DNA from: Sphingomonas sp.
GTDB taxonomy: Bacteria > Pseudomonadota > Alphaproteobacteria > Sphingomonadales > Sphingomonadaceae
Length of the DNA: 62,533 nucleotides
Assembly: GCA_025936675.1 (NCBI GenBank)
Contig: JAICSX010000011.1
Location: 1 to 62,533, forward strand
Direction of reading: 5' to 3'
Positions within the stretch are counted from its first letter, which is position 1; every line of letters starts with the position of its first letter. Below are positions 8,807-15,636 of this stretch, piece by piece. Position numbers and translations under genes: made by a program. Under the pieces are notes generated by a model. That model did no database searches. It was not told the DNA's origin and saw only the letters and a list, made by a program, of their open reading frames with translations.

Positions 8807-8974
8807 ATGATTGCCGATCCCGACGACTGGGAACTGCAGAACGAATGCGCGAAACGCTTAATGGACTACGCGGCCAAGCTTCGCGCAGCTAACGAGTCCA
8901 GCGCTTCCGGCGCTCCCCGATCTGAACGGGACCGACGAAGTAGTCAGGCTGCGAGCGCAGCAGTCCGCCGATAG
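8807..8974 (+). CDS. Possible 55-residue small ORF overlapping the transposase 3' end
   Basis: ATG 8807 opens a frame coding MIADPDDWELQNECAKRLMD and onward, ending at 8974 and overlapping the convergent transposase by 31 bases. The first half has natural-looking amphipathic composition. The second half is low-complexity Ser/Ala/Arg, caused by the antisense transposase codons. The frame stays open upstream to about 8700 without a start. It may be a small gene or a fragment of a longer one. No function is known. Confidence 0.35.
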   Translation: MIADPDDWELQNECAKRLMDYAAKLRAANESSASGAPRSERDRRSSQAASAAVRR

Positions 8975-9849
8975 GTCAGGCGCTTGCCGAACGAGCCGAT
9001 AAGCGCCTTGTCCGCACGTTCGCGGTCGGAAATATCCTTCGTCGAATAGCGGAAATCGAATTCTGCAAGGTAGCGATGCAGGTGAGCGGGCGACCAGTGA
9101 TGGTATGTCCCGATCACGCCACGCTTGAGAATGGAGAAGAAGTTCTCTGCGGTGTTTGAGTGAATGCCGCCCGCACGCGCAAACTCGCGTCCAGCATGAA
9201 GCGTGCTGCCGTGGTTCGCGAACTCGCGACCGATCGCCCAGTAAGCGCGGGCATCGTCGGTCATTAGGGTTGAACTGCGGTGCACGTTGGTGACCAGTGC
9301 GCCACGGATGGTTCCAGCGTGAATGTTGGCGATATGGAAGCTGCGGGCGCGACCGTCGCGCTCGACGAGCGTCATGATTTTCTTCTTCGGCGCGACCTTG
9401 CGCGACAGGCGGCGCTTCTTCGTGCCACCAATGAATGCTTCGTCGGACTCGACTACCTTGCCGGGGCCGCCAAGGGGCGAACCATCGTCCTTCATGGCCT
9501 CGCGGATGCGGTGGCACATGAACCAAGCGGTTTTGTAGGTAACGCCCAACATGCGGTGGATCTGATGCGCCGACATGCCCTTCTTGCCCGCGCAAAGCAG
9601 GTGATTGCACAGCAGCCACTTGTTGAGCGCGATTTTTGAACGCTCAAAGATTGTCCCAACCGTAACGGTGAATTGCTCGCGGCACTTGTTGCACTGGAGC
9701 AAGCCGTCGCGGTGCTTCTTGCCTTCTAGGCGCGTCACATCGGCTGAGCCGCAGTGTACGCACTCAGGAGTGTCACCCCAGCGCAGCGCCTCAAGATGCT
9801 TGCGAGCTGCCACGGGGTCGATGAAGCGAGGGGCTAGAATGTCGTCCAT
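8944..9849 (-). CDS. IS1595-family (ISXO2-like) transposase
   Basis: This 301-residue transposase has an N-terminal zinc ribbon (CVHCGSADVT and LQCNKCREQF), a helix-turn-helix region (MSAHQIHRMLGVTYKTAW) and a DDE/N-type catalytic core. The catalytic residues are in VESDEAFIGG (first Asp), MTDDARAY (second Asp) and HSNTAENFFSILKRG (Asn/Glu position and Lys). The full length and all catalytic blocks appear intact, so the element may be active. The start ATG lies 48 bases inside the right end. It acts by cutting at the inverted repeats and joining to target DNA. Confidence 0.95.
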   Translation of the reverse strand: MDDILAPRFIDPVAARKHLEALRWGDTPECVHCGSADVTRLEGKKHRDGLLQCNKCREQFTVTVGTIFERSKIALNKWLLCNHLLCAGKKGMSAHQIHRMLGVTYKTAWFMCHRIREAMKDDGSPLGGPGKVVESDEAFIGGTKKRRLSRKVAPKKKIMTLVERDGRARSFHIANIHAGTIRGALVTNVHRSSTLMTDDARAYWAIGREFANHGSTLHAGREFARAGGIHSNTAENFFSILKRGVIGTYHHWSPAHLHRYLAEFDFRYSTKDISDRERADKALIGSFGKRLTYRRTAALAA

Positions 9850-9871
9850 GCCCGCTTTTTGGCAATCCGTG

Positions 9872-9897
9872 CTTGCTTTGTCAAGTATATAATTGCC
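9872..9897 (-). repeat. Right terminal inverted repeat of the IS element
   Basis: Read on the minus strand, it begins GGCAATTATATACTTGACAA, matching the left end with one mismatch in the first 24 bases. It is followed directly by the second GATGCAAC copy. Confidence 0.92.
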
Positions 9898-9905
9898 GAT
9901 GCAAC
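9898..9905. repeat. Target-site duplication, right copy
   Basis: GATGCAAC is identical to 7401-7408. Removing 7409-9905 restores the uninterrupted endolysin frame ending GDATCA. Confidence 0.93.
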
Positions 9906-9924
9906 TTGTGCGTAAAACTTGCCG

Positions 9925-9959
9925 AAGTGGAGGAAGTGGAAGGACCCCGTTTTCACTCA
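9925..9959. repeat. Copy 1 of a dispersed 35-base element
   Basis: The sequence AAGTGGAGGAAGTGGAAGGA and the following CCCCGTTTTCACTCA recur at 44165-44200 with one gap and a few changes. Here it lies in the 59-base ancestral spacer between the endolysin stop and the holin-like gene, and could affect their expression. Confidence 0.7.
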
Positions 9960-9974
9960 GTTAAAGGTAACAGC

Positions 9975-10277
9975 ATGAAACAACTTCCCGCACCCGGCAG
10001 CTTTGCCGAGGGCCAGCGCTACATCTACGGCCTGCTCGCATCCGCTGCAGGCATGTTCTGCGGCGCCGCCGCCGGCTTCATGGTCGCACTCCTCATGTGG
10101 GGCGGCTGGAGTAGTGCCGAGCAACACACGATCGTCACCATCTTCGGCTGGTCGCTGGGCGGTTTCATCGCCGCGATGATCGTGGTCATCGTCGGGCTTC
10201 TCGCCGGCGGGCCGGTGGGCCGGGTCAAGTTCACCGCCAGTCGCGATGGTGCCGCGTTCGAGGCTGACAGCCAGTGA
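9975..10277 (+). CDS. Holin-like small membrane protein of the lysis cassette
   Basis: This 100-residue protein begins MKQLPAPGSFAEGQRYIYG and has two transmembrane helices (about residues 18-42 and 55-80), then a short charged tail. It stood directly after the endolysin gene before the IS insertion and overlaps the Rz gene by four bases (GTGA). The position and two-helix topology fit a class II holin or another phage membrane lysis protein. No family match is recognised, so the holin role is an inference from context. ATG 9975 is preceded by AAAGGTAA. Confidence 0.65.
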   Translation: MKQLPAPGSFAEGQRYIYGLLASAAGMFCGAAAGFMVALLMWGGWSSAEQHTIVTIFGWSLGGFIAAMIVVIVGLLAGGPVGRVKFTASRDGAAFEADSQ

Positions 10278-10813
10278 TCCTCAAGCTCCTCAACTGGCAG
10301 GGCGCCGTCGGTGTCGTTGTTGGCTTCACTCTCCTCGTCATGCTCACCGTCAATAAGCTCGAAGCGGTGCACTGGAAAAAGCAGAGCGAGAAGTTCGAGC
10401 AACTCTATCAGCTGGAGCAGGCCGCGTTCGCGACAACGGTTGCGAATGCCCGCGCCGCTGCTGCGCAGGCCGAAGCGGCGGACAAGGCTAACGCCAGCCG
10501 GATCGCTGCAGAGCAGCGCACCATCAACGAAAGGACCGTGAGTGAATATGAAAGACGTGTCGGTGCTGCTCGTGCTGAGCTTGAGCGCCTGCGCCGCGAA
10601 TCCCAAGCCGCGGCCGATCCCGGTTCTCGCCGAAGCCCATCAGTGCCCGGCTTTTCCACTGCCGTCGGAGGCGCTGCTCAAGCCGCCGGTGAAGACCGAC
10701 TTTCTTCAACCGACGCCCTCACCGCGACCGAGCAGGCGATCCAGCTCGACGAACTGATCAAGTGGGTTCGCCAGCAACACGCTATCGAGCCCAACGCGTC
10801 TGGCACGCGCTAG
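10274..10813 (+). CDS. Rz-like inner-membrane spanin
   Basis: This 179-residue protein has one N-terminal transmembrane helix (GAVGVVVGFTLLVMLTV). A long charged, Ala/Glu/Arg-rich coiled coil follows at about residues 35-120, then a flexible C-terminus. That is the layout of phage inner-membrane spanins, which fuse inner and outer membranes at lysis. The GTG start overlaps the upstream stop. A lipoprotein gene is nested inside it in the +1 frame, the arrangement seen for lambda Rz/Rz1. This nested pair is the strongest support, since sequence identity between spanins is usually very low. Confidence 0.8.
   Translation: MILKLLNWQGAVGVVVGFTLLVMLTVNKLEAVHWKKQSEKFEQLYQLEQAAFATTVANARAAAAQAEAADKANASRIAAEQRTINERTVSEYERRVGAARAELERLRRESQAAADPGSRRSPSVPGFSTAVGGAAQAAGEDRLSSTDALTATEQAIQLDELIKWVRQQHAIEPNASGTR
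10548..10757 (+). CDS. Rz1-like outer-membrane lipoprotein spanin, nested in the Rz gene
   Basis: This 69-residue ORF lies wholly inside the Rz gene in the +1 frame. It begins MKDVSVLLVLSLSACAANPK, a lipoprotein signal with lipobox LSAC. A Pro-rich mature part follows (PKPRPIPV, PAFPLPSEALLKPPV), typical of Rz1 o-spanins. A GTG two codons upstream (10542) is an alternative start. AAGGACC lies upstream at 10531-10537. It would be lipidated, sorted to the outer membrane, and bind Rz across the periplasm. Confidence 0.78.
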   Translation: MKDVSVLLVLSLSACAANPKPRPIPVLAEAHQCPAFPLPSEALLKPPVKTDFLQPTPSPRPSRRSSSTN

Positions 10814-10870
10814 CTTGCCGGAACCGCTGTTTTGCTGCTGAATAGACGTAGGCAGCGGCGGGGGCGGCGC

Positions 10871-11446
10871 ATGAACACCAACCGGCTGAACAGCTTCACC
10901 GATGGGGTGATCGCGATCATCATCACGATCATGGTGCTGGCGCTTCCCGTGCCGAAAGGGGCAGGGATGGCTGCTCTCGAGCCCTTGTCGGTCCTGTTCG
11001 CCGCCTACGCGCTCTCCTTCGTGAAGGTCGGCATCTACTGGTCGCAGCATCACAACATGCTGCAGGCGGCAAAGCGGGTGAACGGGGAGGTGCTGCTCGC
11101 CAACCTGTTCTTCCTCTTCTGGCTCAGCCTTGTCCCGTTCGTCGTTCGATGGGTCGGCGAAGCGGGAATCACGCGCGACACCGTGCTGGCGTTCGGCGTC
11201 GTCATGCTGCTTTGCTCCGTTTCGATCGCCTTGCTCCTGTTCGCTCTTCTCAGCGCGAATGACACCGACGCGCCGATCCGGAAGGCAGTCGGTCGCGGCC
11301 ACAAGGGTCAGATCACCGTGCTGGCCTATCTGCTCGCAATCGCAGTCGCGTTCCTTTCGCCCTACGTCGCGATCATCATCTATATTGCCGTCGCTGCCAT
11401 GTGGCTGATCCCGGACAGGCGCTTCGAAGCGCTGATCGCCGACTGA
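10871..11446 (+). CDS. TMEM175-family putative potassium channel, first of a tandem pair
   Basis: This 191-residue protein starts MNTNRLNSFTDGVIAI. It carries the helix-1 signature of the TMEM175 (DUF1211) family (R-x-x-x-F-[ST]-D-G) and about six transmembrane helices, ending IPDRRFEALIAD. Bacterial TMEM175 proteins are tetrameric cation channels with K+ preference, gated by a hydrophobic residue in helix 1. Its stop overlaps the next TMEM175 gene by one base (TGATG), so the two are probably translated together. ATG 10871 is chosen over an upstream ATG that would add an Arg-rich stretch. Confidence 0.88.
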   Translation: MNTNRLNSFTDGVIAIIITIMVLALPVPKGAGMAALEPLSVLFAAYALSFVKVGIYWSQHHNMLQAAKRVNGEVLLANLFFLFWLSLVPFVVRWVGEAGITRDTVLAFGVVMLLCSVSIALLLFALLSANDTDAPIRKAVGRGHKGQITVLAYLLAIAVAFLSPYVAIIIYIAVAAMWLIPDRRFEALIAD

Positions 11447-12015
11447 TGAGCCCCTCGCGCCTCAACGCACTGACCGACGGCGTCGTCGCGATCGTGCTGA
11501 CGATCATGGTCCTGGAGCTGAAGTTTCCGGCTGAACCGACGCTCGCCGCCGCGCTTGCCGTGCTTCCGCTGCTCGCCGCCTACTTGCTCGCCTTCGTCAA
11601 TGTCGCCATCTACTGGAACAACCATCACCACATGATGCAGTCGGCGCGGAAGGTCACCGGCGGCGTTCTCTGGGCCAACCATGCCTTGCTGTTCTTCCTC
11701 ACCTTGTTCCCGCTGGTCATCCGCTGGATCGACGAGGCGGGGATTACGCCATGGCCGGTTGGATCGTTCGGCCTTGTCTTGGTCTGCGCGGCGATTTCCT
11801 ATGATCAGCTCGAACGGGCACTCATCCGCGCTGAGGGAGAGGGCTCGGGGGTTAAGCGGGCGCTCGGCGGCCGCGCCAAGGAATCGATCAGCACCGCTCT
11901 TTACATATCCGCCATCCCGCTTGCGTTCGTGTCTCCTTACATTTCAGTCGCGATCTACGTCGGAGTCTCGATCCTGTGGATCATCCCCGACCGCCGCTTC
12001 GAAAATCACGGCTAG
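11446..12015 (+). CDS. TMEM175-family putative potassium channel, second of a tandem pair
   Basis: This 189-residue six-helix protein begins MSPSRLNALTDGVVAI, again with the TMEM175 helix-1 signature (here LTDG), and ends IPDRRFENHG. It is clearly homologous to the preceding protein along its length (YWNNHHHMMQSAR against YWSQHHNMLQAAK; FPLVIRWIDEAGIT against VPFVVRWVGEAGIT). The one-base overlap implies coupled translation at comparable levels. That suggests a hetero-oligomeric channel resembling the fused two-repeat protein of animals; this is inference. Confidence 0.87.
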   Translation: MSPSRLNALTDGVVAIVLTIMVLELKFPAEPTLAAALAVLPLLAAYLLAFVNVAIYWNNHHHMMQSARKVTGGVLWANHALLFFLTLFPLVIRWIDEAGITPWPVGSFGLVLVCAAISYDQLERALIRAEGEGSGVKRALGGRAKESISTALYISAIPLAFVSPYISVAIYVGVSILWIIPDRRFENHG

Positions 12016-12050
12016 TTGCAGCGGCGATCCCTGCTCCCCACCTCAATTCC

Positions 12051-12057
12051 AAAGGAG
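12051..12057 (+). promoter_or_regulatory. Ribosome binding site that fixes the hslV start
   Basis: AAAGGAG ends directly before ATG 12058. Though close, it is a better match than anything near the upstream in-frame ATG at 12016. The resulting N-terminus puts the catalytic Thr shortly after a brief propeptide. Confidence 0.55.
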
Positions 12058-12600
12058 ATGACTTTGGAAAGTTGGCACGGAACCACGATCCTCGGCGTCA
12101 AGAAGGGCGGCAAGACAGTGATTGCCGGCGACGGCCAGGTATCGATGGGCAATACGGTGATGAAGCCCAACGCCAGGAAGGTGCGGCGGATCGGCGAGAA
12201 AGGCGAGGTGATCGGCGGTTTCGCCGGGGCGACCGCCGACGCCTTCACTTTGTTCGAGCGGCTGGAGCGCAAGCTCGAGCAGTATAACGGGCAGCTGATG
12301 CGCGCCGCGGTCGAGCTCGCCAAGGATTGGCGGACCGACAAGTACCTCCGAAACCTGGAGGCGCTGATGATCGTCGCCGACAAGGAGATCATGCTGATCC
12401 TGACCGGCAATGGCGACGTGCTCGAGCCAGAGGGCGGAATCGCGGCGATCGGCTCCGGGGGAAACTACGCCCTCTCCGCGGCGAAGGCACTGGTCGACTA
12501 TGAAGACGACCCGGAGGTGCTCGCCCGCCGGGCGATGCAGATTGCGTCGGAAGTATGCGTCTTCACCAACGATCGGCTGACAGTCGAAACCGTGGAGTGA
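12058..12600 (+). CDS. hslV: ATP-dependent protease subunit HslV
   Basis: HslV is the peptidase ring of the HslVU (ClpYQ) protease. The 180-residue product begins [18 protein letters not shown]; cleavage after Gly exposes the catalytic N-terminal Thr of TTILGV. The family block [13 protein letters not shown] follows and the protein ends in the expected [11 protein letters not shown] region. It degrades unfolded and regulatory proteins delivered by HslU. hslU lies 440 bases downstream on the same strand, separated by a minus-strand VOC gene, which is unusual because hslV and hslU are normally adjacent. The upstream TMEM175 gene ends 42 bases before the start. Confidence 0.95.
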   Translation: MTLESWHGTTILGVKKGGKTVIAGDGQVSMGNTVMKPNARKVRRIGEKGEVIGGFAGATADAFTLFERLERKLEQYNGQLMRAAVELAKDWRTDKYLRNLEALMIVADKEIMLILTGNGDVLEPEGGIAAIGSGGNYALSAAKALVDYEDDPEVLARRAMQIASEVCVFTNDRLTVETVE

Positions 12601-12604
12601 CGGC

Positions 12605-12976
12605 TCAGATCTGGGCGACCCAGATCACATAGCCGTTGGGATCGCAGATCTCGAACTCACCGCCGGGGTTGTAGAAGGGCTTCGTGATCGGCCCGACGTC
12701 TATGCCGGCAGCCGCTAGGTCGCTGTGGGTCACTTCAACGTCGTCGGTATAGGCGTAGAACATCACCCGCTGCTGGTCGGGAACGATGGGTTCTCTGGCC
12801 CGGCCCAGCATCAGGTCACCGCGCTCCGACCTCAGCCAGCACCATCCGGGAGCCTCTGCACCGTCAGGAGTGAAGCTGTTCCCCACCTTGAACCCGAGCT
12901 TTTCGTAAAAGGCGATGGAAGCGCTCATGTCCGCGACGAAAGCATGCGGGATGAACGACCTTATCGGACCTGCCAT
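12605..12976 (-). CDS. VOC-family (glyoxalase/bleomycin-resistance-like) protein
   Basis: This 123-residue protein has the paired beta-alpha-beta-beta-beta pattern of the vicinal oxygen chelate fold: RSFIPHAFVADMSASIAFYE at the start and NPGGEFEICDPNGYVIWV at the end. Single-domain members act as dimers in glyoxalase, dioxygenase or antibiotic-sequestering roles. No substrate can be named. It sits on the minus strand between hslV and hslU with 4- and 62-base gaps, suggesting insertion into an ancestral hslVU operon. Confidence 0.85.
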   Translation of the reverse strand: MAGPIRSFIPHAFVADMSASIAFYEKLGFKVGNSFTPDGAEAPGWCWLRSERGDLMLGRAREPIVPDQQRVMFYAYTDDVEVTHSDLAAAGIDVGPITKPFYNPGGEFEICDPNGYVIWVAQI

Positions 12977-13038
12977 TGCTTCTCCTCCGGTTCACGAGCT
13001 TGAAGAGGGCGGCGCTGAGGCCAACATAGCCTCGTGAC

Positions 13039-14385
13039 ATGAACTATCACACCACCATTCCCAAGAGCGGCGAGGGGCAGGCCCAAGTGTTGAAGGACAA
13101 GCTGACACCCAAGGCGATCGTCGCTGCGCTCAATGAGCATATCGTCGGGCAGGACGATGCGAAGAAAGCCGTCGCCGTCGCGCTCCGCAACCGCTGGCGG
13201 CGCCAGCAGCTGTCGCCCGAACTTCGCGAAGAGGTCACGCCGAAGAACATATTGATGATCGGCCCGACCGGCTGCGGCAAGACCGAGATCAGCCGGCGGC
13301 TGGCGCGCCTTGCCGACGCGCCGTTCGTGAAGGTCGAAGCGACCAAGTTTACCGAGGTGGGCTATGTCGGCCGCGACGTCGAGCAGATCGCCCGCGACCT
13401 CGTCGAGGAAGCCGTGCGCCTCGAGCGCGACCGCCGCCGCAACAAGGTCCGCGCCGCGGCAGAGGAAGCGGCGATGGAGAAGCTTCTCGACGCGCTTACC
13501 GGCAAAGGCTCGAGCGAAGCGACGCGGGCGAGCTTCCGCCAGCGTTTTGCCGATAAGAGCCTCGACAAGGCCGAGGTCGAGATCGAAGTCGACGAGGCGC
13601 CGGCCATGCCGTTCGAGATCCCCGGCATGGGCGCACAGGTGTTCGACCTGAAGTCGCTGATGGGGAAGATGGGCGGCGGCGGGCCCAAGAAACGCCGCAA
13701 GCTCAAGGTGCCTGAGGCCTTCGCCCGCCTTACCGAAGAGGAAGCCGACAAGAGGCTCGATCCGGACGACATCAACCGCGTCGCGCTTGCCGACGCAGAG
13801 GCCAACGGCATCGTGTTCATCGACGAGATCGACAAGATCGCCGTTAGCGACGTGCGCGGCGGCTCGATCAGCCGTGAGGGCGTCCAGCGCGACCTGCTTC
13901 CGCTGATCGAGGGGACGACGGTCGCGACCAAGTACGGGCCGCTCAAGACCGACCACATCCTGTTCATCGCCTCGGGCGCGTTCCACCTCGCCAAGCCCGC
14001 GGACCTGCTCCCGGAGCTTCAGGGGCGGCTTCCGATCCGCGTTGAGCTGAAGGCGCTGACCCAGGAAGATTTCGTTCGGATTCTCTCCGCGACCCGCGCC
14101 AGCCTGACCGAGCAATATCAGGCGCTTCTCGGCACCGAAGGAGTCACGATCACCTTTGCCGACGATGGAATCGAGGCGCTCGCCCGCATCGCCGCCGAGG
14201 TGAACGAGGCGGTCGAGAATATCGGCGCGCGTCGGCTCCAGACGGTGATGGAGAAATTGCTCGAGGACATAAGCTTCGACGCCGAGGATCGCAGCGGCGA
14301 GACGCTCGTCGTCGATGCGGCATTCGTCGAGCAGCAGCTCAGCGGAATCGCCAAGAACGCCGACCTCAGCCGTTACGTGCTCTGA
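13039..14385 (+). CDS. hslU: ATP-dependent protease ATPase subunit HslU
   Basis: HslU is the AAA+ unfoldase hexamer that feeds substrates to HslV. The 448-residue protein has the N-terminal [20 protein letters not shown], Walker [10 protein letters not shown], the I-domain at about residues 110-245 (charged, with [16 protein letters not shown]), Walker [10 protein letters not shown], and a C-terminal tail ending DLSRYVL that docks into HslV. Length matches the family (E. coli about 443). Its 3' end overlaps the convergent DUF2459 gene by 13 bases. A heat-shock promoter is possible upstream but not clearly visible. Confidence 0.96.
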   Translation: MNYHTTIPKSGEGQAQVLKDKLTPKAIVAALNEHIVGQDDAKKAVAVALRNRWRRQQLSPELREEVTPKNILMIGPTGCGKTEISRRLARLADAPFVKVEATKFTEVGYVGRDVEQIARDLVEEAVRLERDRRRNKVRAAAEEAAMEKLLDALTGKGSSEATRASFRQRFADKSLDKAEVEIEVDEAPAMPFEIPGMGAQVFDLKSLMGKMGGGGPKKRRKLKVPEAFARLTEEEADKRLDPDDINRVALADAEANGIVFIDEIDKIAVSDVRGGSISREGVQRDLLPLIEGTTVATKYGPLKTDHILFIASGAFHLAKPADLLPELQGRLPIRVELKALTQEDFVRILSATRASLTEQYQALLGTEGVTITFADDGIEALARIAAEVNEAVENIGARRLQTVMEKLLEDISFDAEDRSGETLVVDAAFVEQQLSGIAKNADLSRYVL

Positions 14386-15077
14386 TCGGTGCTCCGATAT
14401 CGCCAGGTGAGACCCGGAATGAACGGCGGCCACAGGCTGGCTTTCACGCCCGCGAGCCTTAGCCAGTGAGCGACGACGGCGTTGCAGGTACGGACGGCAT
14501 TCGCCTTGCCGGTCGCCTCGAAGAAGGCGTCGTCGGCTCCATAGCCCGGATGTGCGATACGGATCGGCCGTCCCTGCTTGTCGAACTCGAAATCGGCGCG
14601 GATCGCGGTCCACAGCCGCCGATATTCCTCCGGCCGCAGGCGGATCTCGCGAGCGGCGTAAAAGGGGCTCGGCACATATTCGGCATGGATCACGCGTGGT
14701 CCGCCAGCGAGCGCTGCCCAGACTGTTCGGAGCCTGATCTGCAGCCACGTCGGCGTATTGAGATAGACGTGCTGCTCGCCCGACCCGAACGCGATCCACT
14801 GCGCATCCGCCGGCGCACTGGCCATGTCGGTCCTCGGGATCAACGGTGCCCAGTCGAGCCCTTGCGCCTTCACCGGCATGATGATGTCGGCGTGGATTCC
14901 GTTGTCGGCCAGATAGATCGTCGTTCCCTCGTTCGTCTCGGTCCAGCCGCGGTTGACCGGCACGATCGAGCCGACGAGCGCCGCAAGCATATAGATTGCG
15001 GGGACCGCCAGGACGGCCGTCAGAAACCTGCCAACCCATTTGCCCACTTTGGCTTTTCCTCGCCGCCGAGCCACCAA
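14373..15077 (-). CDS. DUF2459 / TIGR02117 family protein
   Basis: This 234-residue protein has one N-terminal membrane anchor ([21 protein letters not shown]) and a periplasmic domain with the family features [24 protein letters not shown] and [18 protein letters not shown]02117 proteins are common in alphaproteobacteria and have been noted near polyhydroxyalkanoate or urease genes, but I know no proven function. The His and Cys residues in conserved blocks suggest a NlpC/P60-like hydrolase fold; this is tentative. The stop lies within the end of hslU. Confidence 0.82.
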   Translation of the reverse strand: MVARRRGKAKVGKWVGRFLTAVLAVPAIYMLAALVGSIVPVNRGWTETNEGTTIYLADNGIHADIIMPVKAQGLDWAPLIPRTDMASAPADAQWIAFGSGEQHVYLNTPTWLQIRLRTVWAALAGGPRVIHAEYVPSPFYAAREIRLRPEEYRRLWTAIRADFEFDKQGRPIRIAHPGYGADDAFFEATGKANAVRTCNAVVAHWLRLAGVKASLWPPFIPGLTWRYRSTDQST

Positions 15078-15134
15078 CGCCGACCCTCCCGCCTTGCCTT
15101 GTCGGATAGCCCTGCCTAGATGCCGCGGCCAAGT

Positions 15135-15211
15135 CGGGGCGTAGCGCAGCCTGGTAGCGCATCACACTGGGGGTGTGGAGGTCGCTGGTTCGAATCCAGT
15201 CGCCCCGACCA
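15135..15211 (+). tRNA. tRNA-Pro (anticodon GGG)
   Basis: A complete cloverleaf is visible: acceptor stem CGGGGCG/CGCCCCG, D-arm GCGC-AGCCTGGTA-GCGC, anticodon arm TCACA-CTGGGGG-TGTGG giving anticodon GGG, a variable loop, T-arm with GGTTCGAATCC, discriminator A and an encoded CCA at 15209-15211. It reads proline codons CCC/CCU. It lies upstream of yajC. Confidence 0.96.
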
Positions 15212-15255
15212 GCCTTGCCATAGACCGTCCGGGGGACGGTCGTTAGGGCAAGGCT
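15211..15255 (+). terminator. Long hairpin after tRNA-Pro
   Basis: Nested inverted repeats AGCCTTGCC (15211-15219) / GGCAAGGCT (15247-15255) and GACCGTCC (15223-15230) / GGACGGTC (15234-15241) make a 17-pair interrupted stem directly after the CCA. No T-run follows, so it may act as a tRNA 3' processing or attenuating structure between tRNA-Pro and yajC rather than a standard intrinsic terminator. Confidence 0.6.
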
Positions 15256-15288
15256 CGCAATTTCAATAGAGAGAGTCTGCAGCCCTTC

Positions 15289-15636
15289 ATGTCCCACCCT
15301 CCAATATTGATGAGCATGGTCCAGGCGACTCCGGCAGGGCAGCCAGGCGGCCTTCTTGGAGGGCTGATCAGCTTTTTTCCGTTCGTCATCGTTTTCGCGA
15401 TTTTCTACCTGCTGTGGATCCGTCCGCAGCAGCAGCGGGTGAAGGAGCATGCGGCCTCGATCAACGCCGTGAAGAAGGGCGATGACGTGGTCACCGGCGG
15501 CGGCATTCGCGGTCGCGTGACCAAGGTGACGGACGACGAAGTTGAGGTCGAGATCGCGCAGGGCGTGAAGGTCCGCGTGATCAAATCGACCATCACTCAA
15601 GTGCTCAGCCCGACCGGCAAGCCGGCGAACGACTGA
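15289..15636 (+). CDS. yajC: Sec translocon accessory protein YajC
   Basis: YajC is the small membrane partner of SecDF. The 115-residue product has one transmembrane helix (LISFFPFVIVFAIFYLLWI) followed by the family signature RPQQQRVKEH and a cytoplasmic domain with VKKGDDVVTGGGIRGRV. Its stop overlaps the secD start (TGATG). A second ATG at 15310 (MSMVQATPAG) is an alternative start that would remove seven residues. The order yajC-secD-secF is the conserved operon. Confidence 0.96.
   Translation: MSHPPILMSMVQATPAGQPGGLLGGLISFFPFVIVFAIFYLLWIRPQQQRVKEHAASINAVKKGDDVVTGGGIRGRVTKVTDDEVEVEIAQGVKVRVIKSTITQVLSPTGKPAND

Larger units (their letters stand above)
7409..9897 (-). mobile_element. IS1595/ISXO2-type insertion element with passenger genes (2,489 bp)
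   Basis: The element is bounded by inverted repeats 7409-7434 and 9872-9897, which match at about 24 of 26 positions; the outer 17 bases, GGCAATTATATACTTGA, are perfect. An 8-bp GATGCAAC duplication flanks it. It carries a DDE-type transposase at its right end on the minus strand (8944-9849). Its left two thirds hold passenger genes: a 54-codon ORF, a HEPN-like protein, a 37-residue basic peptide, a 101-residue protein and possibly a further small ORF. IS1595-family members with passengers are known. The insertion lies in the last codons of the endolysin gene and separates it from the rest of the lysis cassette. Confidence 0.93.

Noticed and set aside
6849..10813. A complete prophage
   Set aside because: No integrase, capsid, tail, terminase or repressor genes are seen around the lysis cassette, so only a lysis module can be claimed.
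12961..15600. 879-codon minus-strand open frame across hslU, the DUF2459 gene and yajC
   Set aside because: It runs antisense to hslU, tRNA-Pro and yajC and lacks any recognisable domain; it is a GC-bias shadow.
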